DNA of 64,000 bases from an uncultured Polaribacter sp. (GCF_947500975.1 NZ_CANMUE010000001.1:1-64000); one strand, 5' to 3'; positions 17,846 to 26,702 are shown, counted from the first letter of the stretch. The notes: generated by a model not told the origin, from the sequence alone. Program-made: numbers and translations.

Positions 17846-18895
17846 TTACCTATCGAAAACGATTTCGTGGAGTCCAATTTTAGATTTTGTTACTTTTTCA
17901 TCTATTTTCTCTAATTTTGAAACTAACTTTTCATCCTTAATTTCATCTTTATATTGATAAGCGGTATCATGTTCAGAATTTGAATATCTATGAATTATAT
18001 CGTAAAATATTTTATCATTATTAGGTATTGAAAAATATGCTTTATAATCACTAAAATCTTTTTCTGTTGCTATATGGTAAATACCTTGAAGTATAGAATA
18101 AAAAGTATATTCCCTAGAAATTTCTCGTTGATAATCATCAGGATAATGTCCAGACTCAATTAAAATTGTGTTATATCCTAACTTTTGAAAATTATCGCCA
18201 GTAGCTGTTGGGTAAAATTCATCTGTATACCTGCCAATATAGTTAGGAATCATTTTTTGTAATAGCAAATTCATTGCTACAATCACATTCATAGTTTCAA
18301 TTCTACCTTTTGTAATTGCTCTTGTAACTTCTTCAGAAGGTGCTAAAAATGATATTGTTGCAGTGTTTTTAGTACCTTCTACTCCAAAAATAGTTCTTTG
18401 ATCATGTAGGTTAAAACAAAATTGTGGGTTAAACTCTTCTAAAATTTTTCTTAAAAGCTTACTTTCTTTAGCTACTCTTTCAACCGCATCTCTATTTAAA
18501 TCAATATTATTTGCATTTACCCTTGTGTATACTTGTGAACCATCAGGGTTTAACATTGGTATAAAAACCAAAGTGCATTCTTTTAAAATAACTTTAAATT
18601 CATTTTCAGTACTATTTGAAAAGCAATTAAATAAATCAAAAAGTGCCTTTGTACCTGTACTTTCATTACCATGCATTTGTGACCATAACAATATTCTCTT
18701 TTTTCCGGACCCTATTTTTAATTGCATAATTGGTCTTTCTTCTTCAGATGTACCTATTTGAATTATTTCAAATTGATTTTCATGTTTAGAAAAAAGGGAT
18801 TCTATTTTATGAAACGTTATCCATTTTCCAAAAAGAGAAGTTTCTTTTTGGGTATTAAAAATTTGTTTTACAAACTGTTTAGATAAAGTTTTCAT
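17846..18895 (-). CDS. M14 family zinc carboxypeptidase-like protein
   Basis: A 349-residue protein without a signal peptide, hence likely cytoplasmic. Zinc-site motifs are visible: SQMHGNESTGT (HxxE near residues 94-97), then NPDG and NNIDLNRDA, then NLHDQ with the third His. ESGHYPDDYQ lies around residue 248. M14 peptidases remove C-terminal amino acids or cut peptidoglycan peptides; the substrate here is open. It is divergent from an XRE regulator, with a well-formed promoter and tandem 17-bp repeats upstream that suggest specific control. Confidence 0.87.
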   Translation of the reverse strand: MKTLSKQFVKQIFNTQKETSLFGKWITFHKIESLFSKHENQFEIIQIGTSEEERPIMQLKIGSGKKRILLWSQMHGNESTGTKALFDLFNCFSNSTENEFKVILKECTLVFIPMLNPDGSQVYTRVNANNIDLNRDAVERVAKESKLLRKILEEFNPQFCFNLHDQRTIFGVEGTKNTATISFLAPSEEVTRAITKGRIETMNVIVAMNLLLQKMIPNYIGRYTDEFYPTATGDNFQKLGYNTILIESGHYPDDYQREISREYTFYSILQGIYHIATEKDFSDYKAYFSIPNNDKIFYDIIHRYSNSEHDTAYQYKDEIKDEKLVSKLEKIDEKVTKSKIGLHEIVFDR

Positions 18896-18919
18896 AAATA
18901 ATTATTGTTCTTAAAAAAG

Positions 18920-18951
18920 CAAAATTACATTATTAAACATAGTGACACAAA
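18920..18951 (-). promoter_or_regulatory. Candidate promoter of the M14 peptidase gene
   Basis: On the minus strand, TTTG (18951-18948), 20 bases, then TAATTTTG (18927-18920). Both boxes fit the Bacteroidetes consensus. The -33 box overlaps the word ATTTGTGTCA, which also occurs at the XRE promoter. Confidence 0.6.
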
Positions 18952-18956
18952 TTAAG

Positions 18957-18997
18957 TGTTACAAATGTAAACTGAACTAATGTTACAAATGTAAACT
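18957..18997. repeat. Two tandem 17-bp repeats, candidate operator or activator site
   Basis: TGTTACAAATGTAAACT occurs exactly at 18957-18973 and 18981-18997 (24-bp period). Each contains the imperfect palindrome TTACAaATGTAA. They lie just upstream of the M14 -33 box, where an activator would bind. Eleven bases (TTTACATTTGT) recur in inverse orientation over the -7 box of the XRE gene. Confidence 0.6.
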
Positions 18998-19193
18998 CCA
19001 AGTTAGTTTCATTTTTTCACTTTTGTAAACAAAACATCTTTTCTTAAAAAACTTAATATAAATATTACTAGTAAAATACTTTTGATTATTAAATCTTATA
19101 TTTAAAATAATTAAAATCAGCATATTAATTCTTCTTAACTAAAGTTTTAATTTATGTTAAATATTGAACTTTCGCATTAACTTGATAATGTGT

Positions 19194-19224
19194 TTTGTAA
19201 ATATTTTATATTGATTTACATTTG
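19194..19224 (+). promoter_or_regulatory. Promoter of the XRE regulator gene
   Basis: TTTG (19194-19197), exactly 19 bases, then TACATTTG (19217-19224), a perfect match to TTTG-N19-TAnnTTTG. The -7 box lies within TTTACATTTGTGTCA, sharing words with the M14 upstream region. The position shows that the GTG at 19224 cannot be the start codon. Confidence 0.75.
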
Positions 19225-19244
19225 TGTCATATTATAAGGTTACA

Positions 19245-19592
19245 ATGATAAACATAGCAGAATTTACAAATAGACTAAAAAAAATCATGGATTATCATGA
19301 ATTATCAGCCTCTTTATTAGCTGAAAAAATCAACGTTCAACGTTCAAGTATTTCTCATATTTTGTCCGGAAGAAACAAACCAAGCTTGGATTTTATCTTA
19401 AAAATAACATCCACTTTTAAAGATGTAGATATTTATTGGTTGTTAAATGGAACTGGTAGTTTTCCAAAAGTAAAAGAAAATATGCCCTCCTCTACTCCAT
19501 CTTCTGCTACCTCAAATTATCAAGGTGGAAAAAAAATACAACGTATTGTTGCCTTTTACACAGATGGTACTTTTGATGAATATCATAAATAA
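19245..19592 (+). CDS. XRE-family helix-turn-helix regulator
   Basis: A 115-residue protein. The HTH spans about residues 1-60 (FTNRLKKIMDYHELSASLLA, then VQRSSISHILSGRNKPSLDF). A Ser/Pro/Thr-rich linker follows (about 85-97), then a short C-terminal tail with KIQRIVAFYTDGTFDEY. This layout of HTH plus a short tail ending in a DGTF(D/E) motif is common in Flavobacteriia. The ATG at 19245 is chosen because the alternative GTG lies in the promoter. Shared DNA words at its own promoter and at the divergent M14 gene suggest autoregulation and control of that peptidase; this is inference. Confidence 0.85.
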   Translation: MINIAEFTNRLKKIMDYHELSASLLAEKINVQRSSISHILSGRNKPSLDFILKITSTFKDVDIYWLLNGTGSFPKVKENMPSSTPSSATSNYQGGKKIQRIVAFYTDGTFDEYHK

Positions 19593-19655
19593 TTAATTTT
19601 CTTAAAGAAAAATATATGATTAAAAAATCGCACACCTTAACATTATCTAGGTAAT

Positions 19656-20531
19656 ATGAAAAAGGAAATACCACATATTCAATTTAATTCCACCATACCA
19701 GAAAATTTTGGATTTGAAATTCTTCCTATAGAAAAAATAAAACAACATAAAAAGAAATACAATCACAATCCAGAATCTCCTCATCAATTAAAATTTTATA
19801 ATTTGATATTTTTTACCGAAGGTACTGGAAGACATTTTGTAGATTTTAAATGGTTTTCTATCAAAAAAAATAGTTTAATATATCTTACAAAAGAACAAGT
19901 AAATGCTTTTGATTTTTCAAAAAACTTAAATGGTTTTTGTATCATATTTACTGAAGAATATTTTGTGAATTGCTTTTCTAATTTACCTAAAGATTTTATT
20001 TTCAGATTATTTAATCCACAATTGTTTTCTCCTATTCTACAAATTCCTAATCACTCTGATTTTAAAATTTATTTTAATTTATTACAAAAAGAATTTAAAA
20101 ATTTAAAATCATTTAATCAAAAAGCAATAATTGAATCTTTATTTATAATTCTTGTTTCAAAAGTAGAAAGCATAAAACAAAGTCAAACTTTTTATATCAA
20201 GGAAACCTCTAAAATTAAAATATTCCAAAATTTTACTTCATTAATTGAAAAACATTTTTCTAAAAGTAGAAGTGCAAATTTTTATGCAACTGAATTAAAT
20301 ATTACATATAAACATTTGAATATAATTTGTAAACATTTAGTAAATAAAACTGCAAAAAATGTAATTGACGATTTTATAATTCTTCAAGCTAAAAGAAATT
20401 TAATTAATTCAAATTTAAAAATCTCTGAATTGTCATATAAATTAGGTTTTGATGATCCAACAAATTTTTCAAAATACTTTAAAAAACATACAGATTTAAC
20501 CCCAAAATTATTCTTAAAATCAATTTTTTAA
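19656..20531 (+). CDS. AraC family transcriptional regulator
   Basis: A 291-residue protein. The N-terminal cupin-like sensing region (about 1-160) contains YNLIFFTEGTGRHFVDF and GFCIIFTEEYFVNCF. The C-terminal AraC HTH pair spans about 195-291, with FYATELNITYKHLNIICKHL and the second helix pair ISELSYKLGFDDPTNFSKYF. AraC proteins usually activate a nearby gene. The lipoprotein gene 98 bases downstream is a plausible target but no operator was identified. The inducer is unknown. Confidence 0.9.
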   Translation: MKKEIPHIQFNSTIPENFGFEILPIEKIKQHKKKYNHNPESPHQLKFYNLIFFTEGTGRHFVDFKWFSIKKNSLIYLTKEQVNAFDFSKNLNGFCIIFTEEYFVNCFSNLPKDFIFRLFNPQLFSPILQIPNHSDFKIYFNLLQKEFKNLKSFNQKAIIESLFIILVSKVESIKQSQTFYIKETSKIKIFQNFTSLIEKHFSKSRSANFYATELNITYKHLNIICKHLVNKTAKNVIDDFIILQAKRNLINSNLKISELSYKLGFDDPTNFSKYFKKHTDLTPKLFLKSIF

Positions 20532-20629
20532 TTGTTATGGTTTCATTTTAACCATTTTTATCCTTTTTTCAACCTTTTATTTAATTAAGAGTTGTTTCAT
20601 CTTTGTATGAAATAAAAATCAAAAAAAAA

Positions 20630-21505
20630 ATGAAAAAACTAGCGATAATAGTTTCAGTAGTAATTTTAATTGCCTCTTGTGGGACTCAGCAAAAAGAATC
20701 TAAAACAAAAAATGTAAAAAAAATGGAATCTAAAAAAAAATTAACAAACAAAGAAAAATCTTCAGCTTTATTAAAAAGTCTTGAAACAGGCGATAAATCA
20801 ACAATTAGCTTTATAAACCCCAATAAATACAAGCAACATAATTTAGGGGTTGCTGATGGATTAGAAGGTTTTGGTGCTGTATTACAAAATGCACCAAAAG
20901 GTGGTTTTAAAGCTAAAGTAATTCGTTTATTTCAAGATGGTGATTACACATTTTCTCACACTATATATGATTTTTTCGGACCTAAAGTTGGTTTTGATAT
21001 TTTTAGATATGAAAATGGACAAATAGTTGAGCACTGGGATAACTTATCTGAAATAACACCTGTAAATCCAAGCAATAGAACTCAAACTGATGGTAGTACA
21101 ACTTTATCAGATTTTGATAAGACCGACCAAAACAAAGAGTTAATTAAAGATTTTGTTAACACTGAATTAATAAATGGTAATTTTGATAAAATGGGAAATT
21201 ATTTTGATGGTGACACTTACATTCAACACAATTCAATGATTGGAGATGGACTTTCTGGTTTAGGAAAAGCTCTTCAAGAAATGGCTAAAAATCGAATTAC
21301 TATGATTTATGAAAAGAATCATATTGTTTTAGGAGAAGGTAATTTTGTACTTTCAGTAAGCGAAGGGAAATTCGCTGAAAAACACACTTCGTTTTATGAT
21401 CTTTTTAGAGTTAAAAAAGGTAAAATTATTGAGCATTGGGATGTAATGGAAACAATTGCACCAACTGCAGAACATAAAAATAGTAATGGAAAATTCAATT
21501 TTTAA
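20630..21505 (+). CDS. Lipoprotein with two SnoaL-like (NTF2 fold) domains
   Basis: A 291-residue protein. The ATG at 20630 (MKKLAIIVSV) gives a proper lipoprotein signal with IASC and Cys17, and is preferred over an in-frame start 27 bases upstream. After a Lys-rich linker come two homologous SnoaL-like halves. Each has a Y-x-Q-H-N motif, a gly-rich segment and a closing IxEHWD motif (YKQHNLGVADGLEGFG and VEHWDNLSE; YIQHNSMIGDGLSGLG and IEHWDVMET). SnoaL-like proteins bind or modify small hydrophobic compounds, but many are of unknown role. A strong terminator follows. It may be controlled by the AraC protein encoded upstream. Confidence 0.8.
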   Translation: MKKLAIIVSVVILIASCGTQQKESKTKNVKKMESKKKLTNKEKSSALLKSLETGDKSTISFINPNKYKQHNLGVADGLEGFGAVLQNAPKGGFKAKVIRLFQDGDYTFSHTIYDFFGPKVGFDIFRYENGQIVEHWDNLSEITPVNPSNRTQTDGSTTLSDFDKTDQNKELIKDFVNTELINGNFDKMGNYFDGDTYIQHNSMIGDGLSGLGKALQEMAKNRITMIYEKNHIVLGEGNFVLSVSEGKFAEKHTSFYDLFRVKKGKIIEHWDVMETIAPTAEHKNSNGKFNF

Positions 21506-21539
21506 GTCAGAAATAATACATACAACAAAGTATAAAAAT

Positions 21540-21573
21540 AATATCGGTTTGGTTTTTAATCCAAACCGATATT
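21540..21573 (+). terminator. Strong hairpin after the SnoaL-like lipoprotein gene
   Basis: A perfect 13-bp stem (21540-21552 with 21561-21573, containing ATCGGTTTGG and CCAAACCGAT) has an 8-nt loop. The following T tract is weak. Confidence 0.7.
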
Positions 21574-21665
21574 GTGTTTAATTATGTATATTAGTATTCA
21601 AAAGAAAATAAGTAAATATAAATCTACTATTAATAAATACTATGAAAATGTTGTAAGTAATTAAA

Positions 21666-22739
21666 ATGAACCCTAAAATAAACATATACAAGCGCTCTAG
21701 TAATTATATTGTAGAAAAGGATTTTTATTTTCTTTCAAATAAAGAAATAAACCAAACGATTTTAGACTTCAAATACGATAGTAAAACTAGTTTTTATATA
21801 GAAAACCCCAATGCTAATGATTTAATAAGTTTCTCCGACTTTTTAGAAGCTAAAGAATTTAACTTTTTATACCTTAAACGTAATTCTGATTTATTATTTG
21901 CTACTAAAACAGATAAAGCTTTTTATTCTATCTATATTATTACAAACACCTGTACTAAAGGCTGTGTAATAACCAATAAAAACTCAATTAAACTTATTTC
22001 TGACCGATTTATTGAAAATTCATTATTTGATGGTAGAAAAAATGAAGCACGCTATTTAAAAGAAGAAAATTGGTTTAAATATGATAAAAATGAAATTATA
22101 GATCACCCACTTCATAATCATTCTTTAGAAGATATTGGAAAGAATTTGATTTCATTATCGCTTTTAGAAATAGATTTAGAAAATAAGAGTTATTTATACA
22201 ATCCGGAATATTATCAAAAAGAAATTTTTAAAGATTATACTTACATAAATACCGTAAAAAAAGATTCACCAATAACTCAACAAATAGAGAAAGCTCTAGA
22301 TTACAGAATAGAATCTAGTTATAAGGAATTAAATAAATTATATATTGAATATCCAGATACTAATATCAGTAAAAAAAAGTTAAAAAAACTGCCTTATAAT
22401 TATCGTTTCTTAAATGAAAACAAATGGAATATTACTCTAAGATCCATAAAACAAAAATTAGTAGAATATTTTATTGTTATTAAATATACTTACAAATCCA
22501 ATCATTATATTTTTGACATTAAAGGGTATGATAAATCTTTATTTGAACATTTAATAAAGTATATAGAAACATTCGAAAGTTTAACGATCGGAATTGCTCG
22601 ACCATTAAGAATATATGAACAAAAGTCTAAAAGTATTTCTATTAATTATGATGCTCAAGAAAAGGTTTTTATATCATCCGGAGATGAACGCTTCTCTAAA
22701 ATAGGGTTTTTAGAATTTTTAAATAATTGGATAGATTAA
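21666..22739 (+). CDS. Hypothetical protein, 357 residues, no family recognised
   Basis: The ORF is clean, with codon use like its neighbours and ATG at 21666. There is no signal peptide or transmembrane segment, so it is probably cytoplasmic. The protein is mixed alpha/beta and rich in Lys, Asn and Tyr. Cys occurs only as TNTCTKGCVITN near residue 100. A charged stretch lies at about 240-260. No catalytic motif was identified. It lies between a strong terminator and a VOC gene, so it seems to be expressed alone. It could be lineage-specific. Existence as a gene is fairly sure; function is unknown. Confidence 0.65.
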   Translation: MNPKINIYKRSSNYIVEKDFYFLSNKEINQTILDFKYDSKTSFYIENPNANDLISFSDFLEAKEFNFLYLKRNSDLLFATKTDKAFYSIYIITNTCTKGCVITNKNSIKLISDRFIENSLFDGRKNEARYLKEENWFKYDKNEIIDHPLHNHSLEDIGKNLISLSLLEIDLENKSYLYNPEYYQKEIFKDYTYINTVKKDSPITQQIEKALDYRIESSYKELNKLYIEYPDTNISKKKLKKLPYNYRFLNENKWNITLRSIKQKLVEYFIVIKYTYKSNHYIFDIKGYDKSLFEHLIKYIETFESLTIGIARPLRIYEQKSKSISINYDAQEKVFISSGDERFSKIGFLEFLNNWID

Positions 22740-22935
22740 CAACACATCTATACTTGTTATGGTAATAAAAAACTATAAAGTTTTAGGTTTAAGAAAAAGA
22801 ATATAAGCTCTAAAATTGTAAATTTGACTTAGTAATTAATCTAAACTATTATGTAAATTTATGTGCTTTAATTAGCTAAATAACTGTTAATAAAATATTT
22901 AACATCTATAATTAACTATTCAATACAACATAATA

Positions 22936-23322
22936 ATGCTTCATTTTTCATTAAATCATATTGCTCTTTCTGTACAAGACGTTAACAAATCTGTTGAGTT
23001 TTATCAAAAAGTACTTCAACTTAAAGAAATTAAAAATACCGCTTCGGAATCTAAAACAAGATGGTTATCACTTAATGAAGGAAAACAACTACACCTTATA
23101 CCTCGACCTAATTCAGAAATAAAAATTAATAAAGCCGTTCATTTTGCTTTAACTACACCTAATCTAGATTCCTTTATTAGAAATTTAACAGAATTAAAAA
23201 TTGATTACTCTGATTGGCTTGATAAACCAAACAAAGTTTACACACGAAAAGATGGTATTAGACAGATTTACTTTCAAGATCCAAATGGATATTGGATTGA
23301 AATAAACGACGATACCCAATAA
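22936..23322 (+). CDS. VOC family protein (glyoxalase/bleomycin-resistance fold)
   Basis: A 128-residue single VOC domain: LNHIALSVQDVNKSVEFYQKV at the start, then a metal-type His, AVHFALTTPNLDSFI, and the C-terminal DPNGYWIEIND. The length and two beta-alpha-beta-beta-beta halves are typical. Candidate metal ligands are His8, His70-ish and Glu124-ish as in glyoxalase I-like proteins. Substrate is unknown. It is convergent with the TerB-like gene. Confidence 0.88.
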   Translation: MLHFSLNHIALSVQDVNKSVEFYQKVLQLKEIKNTASESKTRWLSLNEGKQLHLIPRPNSEIKINKAVHFALTTPNLDSFIRNLTELKIDYSDWLDKPNKVYTRKDGIRQIYFQDPNGYWIEINDDTQ

Positions 23323-23368
23323 AAAACAGTTACATTAATTATTAATTGCTTTTTAATACTTAAAAAAA

Positions 23369-23698
23369 TTAACTTAATATCTTTTTTAAAACAGTAAATA
23401 CTTTTTTTTCTAAAATATCAACAGAGCCATCAGCAAAAAATATTTCTTTTACTTTTTTTAATAATAGTTCTTTATCTTGATATGAGTAGTTGTTATCAAT
23501 TAAATAGCTTTGAATTTTATGAAGACTTTTAGAATCATTGTCTAAAACTTTTTCTGTATGAATTTTATTATAAATTTTTTCATCTAATTTAGACAGAATA
23601 TAATTTTGCTCCTCTTCAGTTTCTATATGATTGCAATGTGCTGCATACAACAAAACATAGGTTTCAAATTCAATTTTAGTCCAATTTGTAATCATCAT
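23369..23698 (-). CDS. TerB-like small protein
   Basis: A 109-residue all-helical protein. The first half (FETYVLLYAAHCNHIETEEE) and the end (LLKKVKEIFFADGSVDILEKKVFTVLKKIL) resemble the TerB/DjlA-N fold, in which an acidic pair follows ADG. Other tellurite-resistance genes are absent, so a tellurite role is not implied. The ATG overlaps the stop of the sulfurtransferase gene (TAATG), showing translational coupling and a shared transcript. Confidence 0.6.
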   Translation of the reverse strand: MMITNWTKIEFETYVLLYAAHCNHIETEEEQNYILSKLDEKIYNKIHTEKVLDNDSKSLHKIQSYLIDNNYSYQDKELLLKKVKEIFFADGSVDILEKKVFTVLKKILS

Positions 23699-24543
23699 TA
23701 TATTTCTATTGGTAAATTTTCTGTACTACCCCATTCCGTCCAAGAACCATCATAAACAGCATAATTTTTAATTTCAGCAATTTCTGCTCCTAAAGCTAAA
23801 ACGGATGCTGTAATTCCTGAGCCACAAGAAAAAATAAGCTCTTTATTGTTAGGGTTTATTTGATTAAAGATTTCTTTTAATTCTACTTTTGATTTTAGTT
23901 TTCCGTGACTAATAATTTCAGAATGCGGCAAATTGATAGAATTGGGTATATGACCACTTTTTACATCAGCTCTTGGTTCAGGATCAGTTGCATAAAAGCG
24001 TCCTTTAGAACGAGCATCAACAATTAGGTATTTATCATTATTAATTGACAACAAAACATCATCTAAAAACTTTATTTTTAAGGTTTGATAATTTGTTTTA
24101 AAGTATCCTTGTTTAATTTCTCTTTTCTGTGGTTTTTCTGTTGGATATTCTTTTGATTTCCATTCAGGAAAACCTCCATCTAAAACCACTACATTATTAA
24201 AACCCATTAATTGAAATAACCACCAAACTCTTGGCGATGAATAGATACCTAAATCATCATAAACAACAATAAAACTATTTTTTTGGATGCCTAAATTTTG
24301 TGCTTTTTTTTCAAATTCTTCTGCAGATAAAACGGTGTTTGGGAATGGCTGAGTTTTGTTGGAAAACACATTTTTAATATCAAAAAAAATAGCTCCTTTT
24401 ATTTGCTCTTTTTCTTTGGTTTTAATCAATTTGTCACCAGTAACTTTAGGTATCGTTGCATCTAAAATAACTAGTTTTTTATTAGTTAAATTATTATATA
24501 GCCAATTTACAGAAACTAAAGGTGTTGAGTTTTTAAAAAGCAT
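23698..24543 (-). CDS. Thiosulfate/3-mercaptopyruvate sulfurtransferase (two rhodanese domains)
   Basis: A 281-residue protein with two rhodanese domains. The N-terminal domain (LVSVNWLYNNL... DGGFPEWKSKEYPTE) is inactive. The C-terminal domain (YLIVDARSKGRF... HIPNSINLPHSE) ends with the catalytic loop CGSGITAS. CGSGxT is typical of mercaptopyruvate sulfurtransferase rather than rhodanese proper (CRKGVT). It transfers sulfur from 3-mercaptopyruvate to cyanide or thiols. The gene is 9 bases downstream of the symporter gene and overlaps the TerB-like gene, forming a three-gene minus-strand unit. Confidence 0.9.
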   Translation of the reverse strand: MLFKNSTPLVSVNWLYNNLTNKKLVILDATIPKVTGDKLIKTKEKEQIKGAIFFDIKNVFSNKTQPFPNTVLSAEEFEKKAQNLGIQKNSFIVVYDDLGIYSSPRVWWLFQLMGFNNVVVLDGGFPEWKSKEYPTEKPQKREIKQGYFKTNYQTLKIKFLDDVLLSINNDKYLIVDARSKGRFYATDPEPRADVKSGHIPNSINLPHSEIISHGKLKSKVELKEIFNQINPNNKELIFSCGSGITASVLALGAEIAEIKNYAVYDGSWTEWGSTENLPIEI

Positions 24544-24552
24544 TATTAAAAT

Positions 24553-25878
24553 TTACTTTACAGCGTCATAATTATCATCCCATTCTTTAGGTTTAGGATC
24601 TTTTAATTTCCCTAAAGATTTTGCAACTAACATAGATACGGTAGCGTCTCCAGTAACATTTACTGTAGTTCTACACATATCTAAAGGCCTATCCACCGCA
24701 AAAATTAATGCTAATCCAATTGGTAGTAACTCGGCAGGAAAACCAATTGCTTCTAAAACAATTACTAACATTACCATTCCTGCACTTGGCACCGCAGCTG
24801 AACCAATTGAGGCCAATAAAGCAGTACCAACAATTATTAATTGATTTGAAAATGTTAAACCCTCAGGCCAAACAACTTGCATTATAAAAACTGCAGCAAT
24901 TGCCTGATATAAACTTGTTCCATCCATGTTAATGGTTGCTCCTACTGGTAAAACAAATCCAGAAACTTCTTTATCTACCCCTAAATGTTCCTCTACTCTT
25001 TCCATTGTTACTGGCAAAGTTGCAGCACTAGAACTTGTAGAAAAGGCTAACAGCTGAGCAGGGCTAATTTGTTTTAAAAACCATAATGGCGATTTTTTGG
25101 TATAAATACTAACCAAAATTAGGTAGAATACAATCATTAGCAACAAACCACCAACAACACAAAGAGCGTATACTAATAATTTTAGAAGTATTTCTGTATC
25201 ATCAAAAGCAATAATAACATTTGCTAATAATGCAAAAACCGCATAAGGAGCAAATAGCATAATTAAGTCTACCATTTTCATGACAACTTCATTTAAAGAA
25301 TCAAAGAAATCCATTAATGGTTTTGCTTTTTTCTCAGGTATTAATAATAATGAAATACCAACAAATAATGCAAAAAAGATAATTTGTAGCATACTTGCAT
25401 CACCTAAGGCTGTAAAAATATTACTCGGAAAAATATCAACCAAAGCTTGTAATGGACCGGCATCATTTTGTGCATTAGCTTTACTTAATTTATCTACAAC
25501 GCCAGATGAACCCTCATATTTAATTTTAATTTTTTCAATGGTATCTACAGACATTCCTGCACCAGGTTTTACTACATTTACAATTCCTAAACCAATAATA
25601 ATCGCGACTAAAGTTGTCATCATATAGATAACCATAGTTCTAAAACCCATTTTTTTAATTTTAGAAATATCTTTTAAATCAGAAATTCCCTTAATTAAAG
25701 ATGCTAATATTAATGGTACAGCTATTAATTTTAATAAATTGATGAAGATAGTTCCAAATGGTTTTACCCAATCGGTAACAAAACTTTTACCACCATCTAA
25801 GGAATTCATTATGAAACCAAAAACGATTCCTAATACCATCCCAATTAAAATTTTCCAATGTAAAGCTAGTTTTTTCAT
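24553..25878 (-). CDS. Dicarboxylate/amino acid:cation symporter (DAACS family)
   Basis: A 441-residue inner membrane transporter with about eight helices and two re-entrant loops. Signature stretches include SPAQLLAFSTSSSAATLPVT (serine-rich hairpin HP1), VLPVGATINMDGTSLYQA (TM7 NMDGT motif) and VDRPLDMCRTTVNVTGD (TM8, with Asp and Arg that read the substrate). Members carry glutamate, aspartate or C4-dicarboxylates with Na+ or H+. The Arg in the MCRT motif suits acidic substrates. A long periplasmic insertion lies near residue 125-145. It heads the unit with the sulfurtransferase and TerB-like genes. Confidence 0.92.
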   Translation of the reverse strand: MKKLALHWKILIGMVLGIVFGFIMNSLDGGKSFVTDWVKPFGTIFINLLKLIAVPLILASLIKGISDLKDISKIKKMGFRTMVIYMMTTLVAIIIGLGIVNVVKPGAGMSVDTIEKIKIKYEGSSGVVDKLSKANAQNDAGPLQALVDIFPSNIFTALGDASMLQIIFFALFVGISLLLIPEKKAKPLMDFFDSLNEVVMKMVDLIMLFAPYAVFALLANVIIAFDDTEILLKLLVYALCVVGGLLLMIVFYLILVSIYTKKSPLWFLKQISPAQLLAFSTSSSAATLPVTMERVEEHLGVDKEVSGFVLPVGATINMDGTSLYQAIAAVFIMQVVWPEGLTFSNQLIIVGTALLASIGSAAVPSAGMVMLVIVLEAIGFPAELLPIGLALIFAVDRPLDMCRTTVNVTGDATVSMLVAKSLGKLKDPKPKEWDDNYDAVK

Positions 25879-25998
25879 GTAAAGTTTAATTTTTAAAAAA
25901 ATAAAGATAAATAAAATATTAAATGTGTAAGTGACTTTCTTTGTATATTGTGTCGTAAAAGTGAAGAACTTAATATATTAATTAATTAAAAACAAAAA

Positions 25999-26652
25999 AT
26001 GGCAGGAATTTTAGATTTATTAGGAAGTGATTTAGGAAAACAAATTATATCAGGTGTAGCTGGTTCTACTGGAAATGATACAGGTAAAACAAGTAATGTT
26101 TTAACGATGGCGTTACCAGTTTTAATGAAGGCTATGGAAAGAAATTCTTCTTCTCCTGAAGGAGCAGAAGGTTTAATGGGAGCTTTGTCTGGTAAACATG
26201 ATGGAAGCATTTTAGATAACCTTGGTGGATTGTTTAATGGTGGTGTAGATGATAATGTAAAAAAAGATGGTGCAGGTATTTTAGGCCATATTTTAGGTAA
26301 TAAACAACAAGGTGTTGAGCAAGTAATTAGTCAAAAAGCTGGTGTAGATGCTGGTTCTGTTGGAAATATTTTGAAAATTGCAGCCCCATTATTAATGGGA
26401 GTTTTAGGTAAACAATCTAAACAAAACGGAGTAAATAACGCTGGTGGTTTAACCGATTTAATTGGTGGTATGTTAGGTGGTGCTAGTAATTCTGGTGCTG
26501 TAACTAAAGAACAAAATTTCTTAGAGCAAATGTTAGATTCTGATGGTGATGGAAGTATTGTTGATGATGTTGCAGGAATGTTTTTAGGAGGTGATAAAAA
26601 ACAATCTGGCGGAGGAATTGCTGGAATGTTAGGTGGTTTATTTGGAAAATAA
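25999..26652 (+). CDS. DUF937 domain-containing protein
   Basis: A 217-residue glycine-rich protein. The N-terminal half carries DUF937 (MAGILDLLGSDLGKQIIS... VLTMALPVLMKAMERN), with repeated (I/L)LGxxLG(N/G)KQ segments. Near the C-terminus DSDGDGSIVDDVAGMF resembles a calcium-binding EF-hand loop (DxDxDGxI), and the end is Gly-rich. Function is unknown. No signal peptide was seen. The gene stands alone and ends at a strong bidirectional terminator. Confidence 0.85.
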   Translation: MAGILDLLGSDLGKQIISGVAGSTGNDTGKTSNVLTMALPVLMKAMERNSSSPEGAEGLMGALSGKHDGSILDNLGGLFNGGVDDNVKKDGAGILGHILGNKQQGVEQVISQKAGVDAGSVGNILKIAAPLLMGVLGKQSKQNGVNNAGGLTDLIGGMLGGASNSGAVTKEQNFLEQMLDSDGDGSIVDDVAGMFLGGDKKQSGGGIAGMLGGLFGK

Positions 26653-26670
26653 AACTGCTTGTAAATACAA

Positions 26671-26702
26671 AAAAGCTCAAACTTAAAAGTTTGAGCTTTT
26701 TA
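26671..26702. terminator. Bidirectional terminator between DUF937 and the beta-helix gene
   Basis: AAAAGCTCAAACTT (26671-26684) and AAGTTTGAGCTTTT (26687-26700) form a perfect 14-bp stem with A and T runs on both sides. It serves both convergent genes. Confidence 0.9.

Noticed and set aside
18957..18997. Possible start of a CRISPR-like array
   Set aside because: Only two 17-bp copies with a 7-bp spacer and no cas genes; better explained as operator sites.
19224..19244. Upstream GTG start for the XRE regulator
   Set aside because: It falls on the last base of a perfect -7 promoter box, so it would not be transcribed.
19224..22739. Defence island or toxin-antitoxin pair around the XRE gene
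   Set aside because: Neighbours are an AraC regulator, a SnoaL-like lipoprotein and an unknown protein; none has toxin, nuclease or restriction motifs.
23369..23698. Tellurite resistance system
   Set aside because: Only a TerB-like fold is present; no other ter genes are nearby.
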